Below, piece by piece: positions 1 to 12,046 of a stretch of DNA of 64,000 bases. Source of the stretch: Straminergon stramineum (Eukaryota > Streptophyta > Bryopsida > Hypnales > Calliergonaceae). The notes below the pieces were generated by a model. The model worked only from the letters and a program-made list of their open reading frames with translations. It made no database searches and was not told the origin of the DNA. The stretch spans positions 26,913,001 through 26,977,000 of the forward strand of contig OY987265.1 of NCBI GenBank assembly GCA_963920665.1, in the 5' to 3' direction. Position 1 is the first letter of the stretch, and each line of letters opens with the position of its first letter. Made by a program: the position numbers and the translations under genes.

Positions 1-1208
1 ACGTGCTGGACGGCAGCCTCATAATATTCTTTCTTCTTCTCCATTATTTGAAGTTCTAGGCTTCGCCTTTCATTCTGTGCTTGCTGACGTTTGCAGACAA
101 GGGTTTCGAGTTTTGATTCCCATATCAAATAATGGTCCATTTTATGCACCTTCCCACCCTTCATTTCCTTCAAATAAAAATCGCAATTTCTTTTGAAGGA
201 ATGGAAGCCCTTGTCATTCTCTTCGATGACATTCGTTATGGCCTTCAACCGTTGCTTCAACACCTCTACGAAAGTGGGATTCATTTCTTGCTCCTTCAAA
301 GTTTTCAATTGCTCGTTCTTTGCACGCAATGCTAATTTTTCACTTTCTATTTTGGCAAGCAACATTGCCTCTTCATTTTCTGAATCGCTTCCTCCACCAC
401 TCCCGTCACCCTCTCCCAAAACGGGGTCCACTCTCCTAGCCACCCCATCATCCATGCCTTCTTCATCCGTATCTTGTACTATGATGGACTCTTGAGCTAA
501 TTGTCGACTTTGGTCGACTCCCACATCCATAGCTGACCTAGATTCTTGTATGGCAACCTCCTCCTCATCGCTGTGGAAAGAATGTCCATCATATTCATGG
601 GTGTGTTGATCAGAGCTAGAAGTCTCTAACCAAACCACGCTTTCATCGTGAACAAATGACTTCCCACGCTTCACCTTGGATAACATCTTCTTTAGATCCA
701 CAGGTTCATCTGGTGGTAAAATTTTTGCAATCTCTGGAATGATCGCAATAGGGACCTCCTTCAAAGTTGACCAATCCACCTCCTTCTTCAACACATATTC
801 AGCATACACCATTCTCACGAGAAAGAAACAGAAATTGTCGTTTCAGTAAGTTGAGTCCTCCAAATACAAGTGCTTCCACACCTCACAACATCTAAGTATG
901 AAGCCCTCGTCCTTCGAGTATGCAAGATTTACTTTGTTTTGCTTCAGATGTTCTTTGTGCCGACACAAGGGAAATAATTTGCTGATGTGGCACCAATCTA
1001 CGTATTTGCAAATGGTTTTGTAACTCCAAGGCTCAGGTTCATTTCTCCAACCTTTAAATACCTTAATCTTTGGATGGATCAAAATGGCCACACACTTCTT
1101 GTGAATTTTACCGGACCGTTTCCGACCCTTGTCGCGGATGAGCTTCATCTCTTGTCGTGTAAGGCGTTTGATTGTGGCAGGCGTCAATGGTGGGGGCTCA
1201 TTCTCCAT
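1..1208 (-). pseudogene. Unrecognised protein, partial at left edge, one in-frame stop
   Basis: I do not recognise this family. Reading leftwards from the ATG at 1208 (start MENEPPPLTP), one frame stays open to the window edge, about 400 codons, except for a single TGA at 843-845. The N-terminal 120 residues are basic and Cys/His-containing (RKRSGKIHKK, then a KYVDWCHISKLFPLC stretch), perhaps DNA-binding. The part beyond the TGA starts with a hydrophobic FCFFLVRMVYAEY stretch, then becomes acidic and Ser-rich (about residues 190-270), and the last 130 residues visible form a Lys/Glu-rich probable coiled coil. Because the same frame continues on both sides of the TGA, I read this as one decayed gene (a CGA or TGG codon lost) rather than two genes. 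A further open start (TTG at 1217) lies upstream, but ATG 1208 is the first ATG. A transposon accessory gene is possible, given that the surroundings are all mobile DNA. Confidence 0.5.
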
Positions 1209-1534
1209 AGTGCTCAATCTATACGATCAATTCTACTCGGATACTATGCCAAATATACCAAGCCTAAAACCGCGGTTGTCCAAACTTAAATCTATTACCT
1301 CGTGGTAATTCACATTTACAAATACATCAACATGAACATTTACAATTACAATCAAGTTTCAAACAATTCCGTGTGATTTACAATCAATGGATGAAAGTGA
1401 CATGAGGAGACATAGAATATCCTCCTCACAACACCCACCTCCCCTCTCAAGCCTGCAATTAGCCACTTCCAAGTGGATAAAAGACAAGGCACAAAAGGGA
1501 AAGATGGGAGATTGTGGGTTTAGAGTCTCATTTT

Positions 1535-1872
1535 GTACCCACAGTCGCCTCAGGGCGAGCGCGGCTCTGAATGGGGCACGTGTGGGTCCCCTGGGGGGGG
1601 CATGTGTAGGTCGGGAAGGCAACCGCGGGTCCAGGACCACTGCCAGCGACCGCGGGTGATGGCGATTGCAGGTCTGGGGGCGACTGCGGGTTCGGTGGGG
1701 CGATTATGGGTACGGTGGGGTGACCACGGGTCTGGTGCGACCGTGAGTGAGGGGAACCCAAACTGGGGGCGTATGCGGGTCTAGGCGATCGCGGGTTTGG
1801 GGCAACCGTGACTGGGGGTGCGTGCGGGTTTGGGGCAACCGCGGGTCCTAAACCCCCGACCGCGACGCCACA
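1535..1872 (-). repeat. GC-rich minisatellite, unit core ACCCGCAGTCGCC on the minus strand
   Basis: About 12-14 degenerate units of roughly 22-26 bp, each holding a variant of GGCGACTGCGGGT on the plus strand. The same unit occurs at 7,372-7,640 and 12,047-12,296 in the opposite orientation. Here it lies about 330 bp upstream of the minus-strand gene that starts at 1208. Predicted ORFs over it are compositional artefacts. Confidence 0.8.
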
Positions 1873-2101
1873 TACCTTCACTGAATAGTGAAATTAGATT
1901 GCCTTAACAATTAGATTGACTTACCCCCAAATGAACCATGCAAAGAATTCATATTCAAACCCAAATGCATGCAAGTAGGTGATGTGTATGTACAATACTC
2001 AATATTTTGGGTCCAAACATGCACTTCTCATTAAAAATAGTTTATTCACTTGCATTGCTTTTCCAAAATGAGATGCACAAAAGGTGGCCAACGTTACTAT
2101 T

Positions 2102-5100
2102 TGTGGTAGCATGAAATTCTAATTTTTTTGGTTTTACTTAGTAATACTAATTGGATAGCTAGATAAGGGTATCCAGATTTGGTTAAGAAACCATAAGGAG
2201 CAGAAATAGAAGTGGAGAATGAGTTAGCGACAAGATCTACTCCATCCCGTTTCCAGAGAATAAACGGATAAGAGCGGATGTTAGACCGGATAAGTGACGG
2301 ACCGGATGCCTTAGACGAACCGGATCCGGATTAGGTCGTTTGAGGTGGCAATGGGGACCAGCCAGTACAAAGGGGCTGGCCTGGCTAGTCGCACCCCTTT
2401 TCACTGTTTCATTTTCCAACGCTTTCAAGCTCCTCGTGTCTGTCAGCTTAAGCGTTCCGTGTTAGTTATTGTTGTAAGTGTTTTTCGCGAGTGTTATAGT
2501 GTCCGCTACAGTGTTAGTTTGATTTCCGGTTGAAATCAGAGAGTGAAGGAAAGGAACGGGACGTGCTACTAGAAGAGCGACAGTAAGGCAGGATCGGAAA
2601 GGGTTCCCAGTAGCTCGTGCGCGACCATGCCGTAGCTCAAAAGGACTAGAGGTCAAGCTAGCTCATCGTCAGTAGTAGATGTCAAACTCCGGAAAGTAGT
2701 TCCGGTTATCCCGCTGTTAGAGGATACTCGAGCGGAAGTCATGGACGACTTGAACTCCATGGGTTGTATAGGGTTTGCAACCAAGCCTTGGGGTTTCAAG
2801 GAGGAAGTCTTCGTCCGGGAACTCTCGGGGAAGGTGTCTAATGAGTGGGACAATACGCTGAGAGCGGTTCCGCCCCTCTGGACGGAAGAAATCTGGAGGT
2901 CAGTGTACACCTTTCGGCCGGGAGGATTTGGGTTGGCCAACCGGAAGGACAACTTCGTCCGAGGCAAGTTCAAGGGTGCGGTGAACTTGAAGGACGGGTA
3001 TGCCATAGAGGACTGTAAGGATGAGCGGAACCGCCGACTCCTACAGTTCCTCGTTTCGATCCTCCATCTGGAAAAGCCAACAAGGGTAACTATTACCCTT
3101 GCGAACACTATTTTCGGTGCTCTGAGAGGAGATCGGAAGGTCGACTGGGCCCGGATCATTTCCGATCTGGTGCTCCAGTTAGTTAGTAGAGTCGGAAAGA
3201 GTAGGGCAACACCAGTAAGCCCCTACTTGATGCACCTCTATCAGTCGCATCAACTCCTGAACGACAGAGAGGACGAGGTGTATAAGAATCGGGAAGTAGT
3301 GCTAAGATATGGGGAATCAGGATCGGATCGGGAGAGCGAATCCAGTTCTGAACCGGGAGAGGATTCAGAGTCGGAAGACGAGGAGGCACTAGTGCCGCTG
3401 GTCAAACGTCATAAGACTACCTCCCCCAACAAACGAGAGACGCCACCTAGGCCCAATGCTTCAGCACCGGAAACTAAACCGGAAGAGGAGAAGGTAGTGG
3501 ATCCCGAGGATTTGTTCCAACCCCTGGTGAAGGTCCTCTGTGACATTAGGATGGATTGGGAACGCAAGAGAAGGATAGTCGTAGCCATCGGGCAGTTGGT
3601 GGGAGCAGCACCCGACCGGGAGCTATCGGAAAAGGTGGCAGGCTGTATTGCTGATCCGGTCGAGTCCCGGAAGTAAGAAGCAGAGATTCGCCGACTACAA
3701 GAGGAGGTGGATCGGATGAAGATGGAGATCCTGGTGCACAAGGAGAACTTCGTAGCCACCAAATCTATTGCAGAGGATGCTCAGCAGATGATGGAGCAAG
3801 TGAAGGCCACGTTCGGGGAGACCGGAACGGCCCTCACCAAAGCCAAGTTGTTTGACGAGCGGGTGCACGAGGAGAAGAAGCTATCCAGTTCCCGAATGGT
3901 GCGGATCCTCAATGACCTTGCCGAGCAGGTAGAAGCCGCAATGAAGGAGGCACGGAAGGTAGCGGACCGGATGGAGGAGAGGACCCGGATACTGTCGGGA
4001 GCAACTTGCTCTCGCTGTATTCGACTCTCGGATATCTCCCTCCCGGATTCGTTCCCAGAAGTGACAGCAGGAGAGGGGAAGGACATGACCCCCAAGTCCA
4101 AGAGAACGACCCAGGCTGGCACGCCTGGAACCGCCATCGACTTGGACTCACCACCCACGTCCACAGAAGGCAATCCGGTTCCTCGACCTTAGGAGATCGA
4201 GAGGAGTCGGAACCTGAACAAGGTTTTTGAGCAGATGGACCCGGGAGCGGATAGCGTGACCATTGGATCACGGATAGGGACTTAGGATGTACAGAGTAGG
4301 TAGAATAGGAACGGATACGGAACCTGTTCCGGTCCAGTTGGGGAGTAGATAGGACCGGAAAGTTCGACCGAGATGGCGGCGGAACTTTCGTGAGTTTTTC
4401 CGCCCATTTGTAACTTTTTGAAATGTATATAGTCAGCGCCCGCGAGGGACGCTAGGAGTCTTCTTTTTGCATTTTTTGTTGTACCTTTGTATGCACTCTC
4501 CCGTTGTGTGTGTCTCCCAAGCTTGGAAGGTTTGCATGATGTGGAGTTAGAAAGGTGTAAGGCAGAGTTGTGGTTAGATTTCTCCCCTTAGTGCAATAGT
4601 TTCTGATCCTTAGTGTGTGTGTAGCTTGCGTAAGAGTTGGGAGTGTATTTTAGTGCCTCAGCAAGATCTAGGGTTTTAAAGTTCCGGGTGAGATAGCCAC
4701 TGTTAGGCTAGGCGGATAGGGAGGGTATCCTTAGACATGCTAGAACTCCTGGACGAGTAGTCCGGTTGAGTGTTCGACCTTCTGAGAGGTCTCATCACCT
4801 TAGTCAGTAAATGGAATGATCCTAGTTACTATTGGAACGGACAAGTACACTTGTAACCACCTAGCTTTGTATGGGTAGGAGCTGGCATTCAAGTCGTTCT
4901 AGTAAGAACGGATCGTACGGGGATCTCTGTGTGACCTGCATTCCGGATTGTTGTGAGGGATCAAACCAGATTCGAGTTAGTTAGGAAAGGAAGGGAGAGA
5001 ACAGTGGGTCTTCAACCACTATAATCCGCAGAAGGAGTGGTGGGCCTACCACTCAGAAACCTAAGCGGCGAACCCTCTGATGGTCCAACAGAGGCAAAAC

Positions 5101-5449
5101 TAAACCGGAAGAGTGTTGAGGAGATACGGGAACCAGTCGGAGTGGATTGGTTCAGAGTAGTACCAAGACCGGAATTGTTTAGGTCCTGGAGATAGGGAGA
5201 ATTGGGTTTATTGGAGGATTTATGAATCGGATGGGAAATAATCTGGTCCTAATCCTCTTGGTGGTTGTTTGTTTCCGGTTTTAGATCTAGGACCGGAAAA
5301 GAAGTTTTAGAGGGTGAAAGCACTTACTTGCCCAAATCAAGTAAATACTTCACAGAATCTCGTGGGTTTGATCTTTAGAGTCACTTCATTATGCTCTAGA
5401 GTGATTTTTGTGAGCATAATAGGGAATTTACTTATCCTGTGCTGCGACA
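2102..5449 (+). mobile_element. Solo-LTR-like element with resident ORF, copy 1
   Basis: A 3,348-bp unit matching the elements at 29,273-32,637 and 57,115-60,512, which are in the opposite orientation. It runs from TGTGGTAGCATG to CTGTGCTGCGACA, so it begins TGT and ends ACA with short imperfect inverted termini. It contains a degraded first TATA position (TACAAA near 2,365), a 553-codon reading frame (2,627-4,285), and a second TATA-like box (TATATAG, 4,426-4,432) followed by about 1 kb of non-coding sequence. No internal pair of direct repeats, primer-binding site, reverse transcriptase or integrase is visible. Unlike the other two copies, the 5 bp on each side do not match (CTATT against CCTAG), so this copy may have lost one flank or arisen by recombination. 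A single long LTR is the best reading; an unusual DNA transposon is the alternative. Confidence 0.75.
2627..4285 (+). pseudogene. ORF inside the LTR-like element, copy 1 (552-aa acidic/coiled-coil protein)
   Basis: The frame opens at ATG 2627 (MP-stop-LKRTRG) and closes at TAG 4283-4285, 553 codons, exactly the length found in copy 2. Three premature stops break it: TAG 2633-2635, TAA 3674-3676 and TAG 4190-4192. Copy 2 has CAG at each of these positions, so all three are C-to-T (or paired C-to-T and G-to-A) changes. Order of parts: a conserved globular N-terminal half (motifs MGCIGFATKPWGF, LHLEKPTRVTITLANTIFG and GDRKVDWARII), an acidic Ser/Glu/Asp patch around residues 230-260, a Pro/Glu linker, and a C-terminal coiled coil (about residues 350-460). 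I recognise no catalytic domain. It does not look like a normal gag-pol; a gag-like or accessory protein is a guess. TATA-like sequence lies about 260 bp upstream. Confidence 0.7.
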
Positions 5450-5461
5450 CCTAGGGACAGG

Positions 5462-6466
5462 ATGGAAGATACATCAATGGAAGAGAACTTAGCATTGGTG
5501 GTATCCGAAGAAGGCAACATGCAACGGACCACACCAACAGATGGAGAACCTTTTATGTCTGTGGAACCGATAGGGGTCCGTCGTCTCGAAGATGACGAAG
5601 TGTTCCATTACGTGCAAGCTTGCTTGCAAGAAATTAATGAAGATAGGTTGGATGGGGAGAGTGAAGCCGAAGAAGAGATTCCTTTGACCTTGATGAATTT
5701 GCCTTCCATGGAAGGATTGCGTGAAATGGAACAAGAACATCAAGGTGTACTTGGAGAAGACTATAAACGGCGGACGAAAGAATCCTATAAAGTGGAGTAG
5801 GAGATGCCTTTAAAGGATCTTGAAGAAAAAGAAAGGGAGTGTGAGATCATCGAGAAGCGAAGCACACAAGAGATTCAGGTTGAGGATGTGGGCACCCTCA
5901 AAGAACTAATTCAAGCTGGACAAACTCGTTTGGCAGCCCAACAAAGAGAAATGGAATAATTGGAACAATTTTACCTCAAGTTCAATAAGGAAGAAGATGG
6001 AGGTTCCAGTTCAAATGTCAATCCTGTTATGGATGAACGACTTCAAACAATAATGGGAAAATGTAGGATGGAAGAAAACAACCTTGCCATTGAAAAAGGA
6101 GGTGTGGAAAAGGCAAGATCGACATTGAACTGCTTGAAGGAGATGAAGGATGCTGATCCTATTGACCGGTCGTTGCAATCGGATTCATTGTCTGTGGATG
6201 TTGAAGATTTGTCATCCACTATGGAAATAGAGAAGTTGAAGATGAAGTTAGCATGTGTGAAAAGATTGGAATAGAAGTTGGAGGAAAAGATGTCGTGGCC
6301 AAAAGCACACATCATGTTCATGTCATTGTTCAGGAAGTGGTGGATCCAAAATAAGATGTGGAACCATGACTTGACTCTTTTGAAGAGGGAAGAGAGAGTG
6401 GCAAGAGCCCAAATAGAATTGGAAAAGAAGAAAAGGGAAGAACAAGGGGAAATGGATGGAGTATAA
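5462..6466 (+). pseudogene. Unrecognised coiled-coil protein with three in-frame stops
   Basis: One frame runs from ATG 5462 (MEDTSMEENL) to TAA at 6464-6466, 335 codons, interrupted only by TAG 5798-5800, TAA 5957-5959 and TAG 6272-6274. No frameshift is needed, so this is one protein with nonsense changes. It is very rich in Glu and Lys, with an acidic N-terminus and heptad-like segments (LEEKERECEIIEKR; LLKREERVARAQIELEKKKR at the C-terminus). No domain recognised. It starts 12 bp after the 3' end of the LTR-like element, so its true 5' part may have been separated by that insertion. A coiled-coil accessory protein of a transposon is plausible but unproven. Confidence 0.5.
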
Positions 6467-7371
6467 ATTAGGTGGCTCTTGTTTCTTTTATGACTATGTA
6501 CTTCTTCCAAGATATATGAAGAAAAAGGCTTTGTCCTTATTTTTGCTGAAATACAAGAATGTTTATTTTTATTTTTTGTGTATGAAAATGTGATTGCATT
6601 TGGATCCAAACATTTGAATTTTTGACAAATTTTGATGATTTGAAGTTATGTGAATGTTAATTTCTTGTTAAATTTGTGTAGTGTTTTAAAAATAAAAGAA
6701 TTCTAGTAACTTTGAGTCTACACAAAGAACCCTCAATAAATTTAAGCTGCATCATCCATGAGAGTTTCAATATAAGTTTATATAGTTGCATTTTTCTGTA
6801 TTTTAGCATATGGTTTGAACATATTGTAAATGACAACATTCCCATGCCCTTCTGCCCCTTCACCTCATGAATGTATGGACTCTTCTTGAGATTTATAATT
6901 TGGGAAAAAACATCCTAAAAAGGTACTCAAAAGAATACTTTTGGAATTGATAGAGAAATGGAAGTTATACATTTTGAGTTGTGGATTCCATGTATATGGT
7001 TTGATCAACCAATGTTGTCCCCCATTTTTCTTTTTAATTAGAAAGAGAAAGTTCTTAATTTTTTCTACATTTGAGTACAAGCTAATTCTATTTATTTTTT
7101 ATTAAGTTTGTTGGAATGGATTTGAAATGAGTTTCCCTTCATGTGGTTGTTTAAAAAAATAATTGCATTCTTTAAGTCTATGATCATACTCCCGAAAATC
7201 TTTTTTTGAAGTATCTATAAATACCACGTCAAACCCTTGGATAGCGTTTAGGGTTTAATAAAATCTCTATCTAAACTAGGATGACTTTCATCTAGAAACT
7301 CAACAATGGAACGCTAACGGGATAACAAAAATGGCCTTGGGTCCTAAAGCGTAAGCATGGTTGCCCTTCAA
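6467..7371. other. AT-rich non-coding stretch
   Basis: About 900 bp with no convincing ORF or repeat. Short ORFs here are AT-rich and featureless. CATGGTTGCCC at 7,356 resembles a hAT-type terminus, but I found no partner end or matching 8-bp duplication. Confidence 0.5.
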
Positions 7372-7640
7372 GTTTCCAAAGTCGCCTCTTGAGACCCGCG
7401 GTCGCCCCCTTCTACCCGCAGTCGCCCCCCCTAGACTCGTAGTCCCCCCCCCCAAACCCGCAGTCGCCTCTTTCTACCCGCAGTCGCCCCCCCCTTCCAC
7501 CCGCAATCGCCCTTTGATTTGCATGCGCGCTTCTAGTGCAAACCGTCAACCCGCAGTCGCCCATGGGGTGAGTGCGCCTGTTACGAGGTCGCCCGTTTCG
7601 TGCACCCATTCTAGCTCTCAGGGGGCGACTTGCGGTGCTA
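7372..7640 (+). repeat. GC-rich minisatellite, unit core ACCCGCAGTCGCC
   Basis: About ten degenerate units of 20-26 bp, rich in C runs, about 240 bp upstream of the hAT transposase start. Same unit as at 1,535-1,872 (opposite strand) and 12,047-12,296 (same strand). Confidence 0.8.
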
Positions 7641-7883
7641 GCAGGACGGCAGTATAAAGTTGAAGGCCCGGACTGTGGTTTTCACCTTGCTTCAGGGATG
7701 AACTCTTGACTTGAATCTTCGAAAGAGGCCTCTTGCGAATGTTTGGGTCTTTGGAGGGCAACGACTTGGTTTGCGTGGTTTAAAAGACCATTCAAAGCAA
7801 GTGGCTTTGCCATTCTTTTTTCTAAATCAAGGCTTTGATTCATATGATAATATTGTTTGAAGAACTTATAGGCGAGGAACAAT

Positions 7884-10800
7884 ATGGCTAGTCGGGGTGA
7901 GAGGAGGAGGACTACCATTAACGATACAAGGAGAGCCACGAAGGAATGGGACCCTTGGTTGGTTGTAGACATTGACCGTCAATTTGCGGGAAACACACGA
8001 ACATGTGTTTTCTGTGGGTGGACCTCCGTATTTGTACGAAAGTGAGCATTTTGTCACTTTGGATTTGGCGGCAGGACTGCATCGGAGCGATGTAAGAAAA
8101 TCCCATGGGCAATATTGCAAAAGTTTAGGACTTGTAGTGGGGTTGTTCCAAAGGAAATGAACTTTGAACAAATGCATGAGGAGGTTCCAGAATTTGATGT
8201 TGTAGAGGAGACTGTAGTAGAGCCTATGTTGGAGGGGGATAGGGAGAGGTCATAGGAGCCTAGTGCTACGAATGAACCAATGCTCCCTATTACAGATTCA
8301 GTAGATTCCACTCCTCAAACAATTTTGAGAAGGAGGAATAACTCTTCCATTTCTAGGCAAACTAGCATGGATGAGGCATTACAAAGTAGCACGAGAGCAA
8401 AGTTAGATACCATGTGGGCTTCCTTTTTTTATGAGGCTAGCATCGCATTCAATGTTGCGCGCCATCCTGCCTTTGTGAAAGCAGTGAAAGAGACAGCGGC
8501 ATCAGGACTACGATACCAATTGCCCTCATACAATGCTTTGCGTACAAGAATGATAGAGCCAAAGAAAGAAAGTGTTTCTAAAATGGTCACTGAGCGGACA
8601 AAACACTCTATCGAAGTCTATGGAGCGACTATCTGTTCGGATGGTTGGTCTGATATAAATAGCCGTCCATTACTAAATTTAATGCTCGTGTGTCCTGCAG
8701 GGGATGTGTTTCTTGGATCGGTGGACACCACGGGGGAGAAGAAGGACATTGCGTACACAACCAATATGATGGCGCAATACATAGAAGAGGTTGGCCCCAA
8801 AAACATTGTCCAACTATGTACGGACAATGCTGCTGTCATGACGGGGACTTTGAAGGCATTACAAGAGAAATATCCTCACATGTATACCCAAGGATGCGCA
8901 GCACACATTTTGGACTTGCTTTTGGAAGACTGGGCAAAGGATGTCAAGGTGACGAGAATAGTACGACGTTGTACACAGATAGTAAAGTACATCAAGAGGT
9001 ACCATTCCACATTGGCTCTCTTCCGAAAGTACTCCCTAGACAAGGCATTGCGAATGCCTTCTAAAACACGCTTTGCAATGAACTTCCTCATGATATCACG
9101 TGTGGTGGAGTACAAGTCAGCATTGATTCGAGTGATAATGGATGAGACATATGTGCAATTTGAGGCTAGTTTGGAACGTCGCCAAAATGGAGATATATTG
9201 AGAGCGCGAGCCACTATAGCACGGAATGACATTCATGCGGAATCTTTTTGGGTGGAGTGTGAGAATTTTTTGCACATGGTGGAGCCCGTCATTATTGCTC
9301 TCCGAGTGTTTGATGGGAAAGCCCCGGCAATGCCTAAGGCTTGGTTGGTTATGAAGACTCTTCAAGAGCATGTGTGGAGCTTGAGAAACGAACCTTTTTT
9401 TCTGAATGATGAAACTGCAACGAAGTTTGAGATGCAATTCGAGGCTCGTTGGAAATTGATGCTCAGAGACCTACACTATGCAGGGGCACTCTTAAATTCT
9501 TTCTTGATTGAAGTAGGAACCCTTCGTAACGACGGTGTGGCCAAAAGAGCCTTAAATCGGGTGCTTCGAAAAATGAGCTAGTCATTGGGATTATCATACA
9601 TGGAGGCATTGCAGGAGCTCACGTAGTTCGAAGAGAAGACAGGTCCTTTTGACCCCTTAGAAGAGGCTCCTGATATTACACAATGTAAACTAATGCCTCA
9701 TCAATGGTGGAATCTTGTGGGTGCTAATGTTCTTCCAAAAATTGCAATGAGAGTTCTATCTTTGACATGCTTTGCATCATCATGTGAAAGAAATTGGAGC
9801 ATGTATTTGTTTCTGCACAATAAAGTGCAAAATCGCCTAACCATATCCAAGGCGGAAGCATTGGTGTATATCTACACCAACAGTAAACTTGAACGTGAGA
9901 AACGTGGACGCAATCTTGCAATGTTCTACGAAAAGTACCTTATGGATGGAAATACCTTGGAAGAGAATGAGGAGCCATTAGGTACAGGATCATTAGGGGA
10001 TGGCAACCCAATCAGAAGGGCTCGAGCTAATGAGAACATTAGGTTGGAAGAAGAGCGTCTACGTGGAAATATTTGGACAGGACTGATTCGTAGAGAAAAG
10101 AGTCCTCCACAGAGACACAACTATGGAAATACATTTACAGCTGAGAATAATATGTACTACTCTGAGGAGGAGGAGATTCAACGTGCACCACGAAGGCCCC
10201 CGCAACCCTTCATCTTTGCTAGGGATAGGAATGTACCTCCTCCAATAAATTCATCACCGACTCGGGCAAGTAGTCCCAACAACCCCAATGAAGGCATAAA
10301 TAGTCCAATGCCCATAAGAGCTGAGGAAGCAAGATCTCCAAATGTTGTAGATCAAGGTTCTACAAGGGTAATGAACCTACGAAGTGTCGCTCGAGTTGCT
10401 GAGGTAAATGAAAGGCAAGAGGAGGCAACACCGCCAACACACGTCGAAGATGTTGTACATACAAGCATTCCACTTTCTCCATTACGAAGCCCCTTAAGAA
10501 TAGAAAATGTGGAATATGATTTAGAATTGCCCTTGCAAGCTGTTCTGAACCGGAATCGTACAATGCCCTTAAGTGGAGGAGGAAACGCAAACAATGCTAG
10601 GGCGACTAGGTCTATACCAACCCGTGCGACTAGGCTGCCCTTGCATAATAGTCCTCTTAGGATAGTTGATAATGAAGGCCATGCTTCAGCTCTGCAATCC
10701 ACTCAACCCTCCTCTATTTCTGGCCCTAGAGAATCATCCTTGCTCGTGCATGAAGGCAGAAGAGGACAGAAAAAGCGATTGAGGAAGACGCAAGAGAGGC

Positions 10801-11162
10801 TACAAAGAAATCCCAAACGACAGAACCATGTTGTCCAAAGATTCATCACGGATGAAGCTAATTCCAATGGAAACATCGGGCAATCCAATAGAGGTGGACG
10901 ACATCCTGCATCCAACCTTGATGGAACAAGAGATGCATTGAGGTTGACTAAATGATTGGTGCAAACTAGCGGTGATGGCGTCATGGATATTGAAGTGCGG
11001 AACGTGAACTCAGAGGTAGAACATGAAGTGCAAAATGAACAAGTACGAAGGGAGGACGATGAGAATGATAACCGTGATGATAATGATAGGGTGGAGGAGT
11101 TGTATGATGATTCTGACCTTGACGCTGATAAGGTGCCTAATGATTACACATTTTCACCGTAA
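7884..11162 (+). pseudogene. hAT-superfamily transposase (BED finger, DUF659-like core, hAT dimerisation)
   Basis: One frame from ATG 7884 to TAA 11,160-11,162, 1,093 codons, broken by TGA 8043, TAG 8253, TAG 9579, TAG 9624 and TGA 10,953 but with no frameshift. Domains in order: BED-type zinc finger (WDPWLVV, CVFCG near residue 38, HFGFGGRTASERC after the first stop); DUF659/RNase H-like core from about residue 170 with acidic residues in CSDGWSD (about 251) and CTDNAA (about 311), then GCAAHILDLLLEDW; hAT C-terminal dimerisation region with the family signature SSCERNWS near residue 632. These motifs are typical of plant hAT transposases, which cut and paste DNA in the nucleus. Unusual is a tail of about 400 residues after the dimerisation domain, Pro/Arg/Ser-rich with a basic KKRLRKTQERLQRNPKRQ segment and acidic end. 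Full element ends are not certain. Confidence 0.9.
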
Positions 11163-12046
11163 CTTTATAAATATAGATTTAGAGGTAGTGAAGTGGTAAT
11201 GTAATGCTTTTGCATAATTTTGGTGTGTTGAAGTTTTCTAGCTTAAGTTCTTAGGCAAATAGCCTATAGATGAGTTTTGTGTAGTATCTACTTTAGTATG
11301 AAAGCATGATAGTGTTAGAATTACAAAGTTTTGTTCAATGTCTTTAGTGTGGACTTCTACAGGTATAGACGTGGAGATCTTAACAAAGTTCATGGAAGTA
11401 CAATTGAAGTAGAAGTTCATTTATAAGATTGGGTCACTACTCTATTAGTGTGTACAACTTATAAATACAGTAATACTAATTATCCTTACTTTTTTCTTGT
11501 TTTTGTATCTATTTTTGGTGTAACTATTATGTCCAATTGCGATATTGGCTTCTACACTTCAATAGGAGTAGAAAATTTGAATTAGAAATTTCCAACCATA
11601 TGTAATAAAAACATGTAGAACTCAGAGGCTCCTATGAATGAGTGAATGACCACAGAATGTGAAATACTTAATTTAAGGCTTAGGAGAATGCAATGGCACA
11701 TGGAAACTGAAGGATCCTAAATCGTGAGCAAGATTGAAATGGTTGTTATATCCATGTTTGCAATTGCAACGGCACACGAGGTTGCTCTTAACCTTTAACG
11801 GATGGACTAGTGAGTATGAAAATCATCTCCAATGGAACTCTGTGATGTGATGTACTTGCCTTTCCACTCACAAAAATACTCATTTCCGATATGAGGACTC
11901 AGTAAGATCTCTCTTTTGGGAATTGGGACTCAACTTTCAAAGATGGACAATTGCATTTATGTTGTATATTAGAAGTTCATATCATCCACGGAACAAAAGA
12001 AATTCCTTGCATATGGGATAAAGCCAAGATCGCCCTTTTCCTTACA
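11163..12046. other. Non-coding DNA 3' of the hAT gene
   Basis: No supportable gene. Presumed 3' untranslated and internal sequence of the hAT element. The ORF at 11,951 onwards runs into the minisatellite and is not credible. Confidence 0.5.

Noticed and set aside
1359..1881. ORFs on both strands over 1.36-1.88 kb (Pro/Ala/Arg-rich and Gly/Arg-rich).
   Set aside because: They translate a GC-rich minisatellite; open frames on both strands are compositional.
7356..7370. CATGGTTGCCC as the left end of the hAT element.
   Set aside because: Beyond the first eight bases it does not resemble the terminus at 12,493, and the flanking 8 bp do not match.
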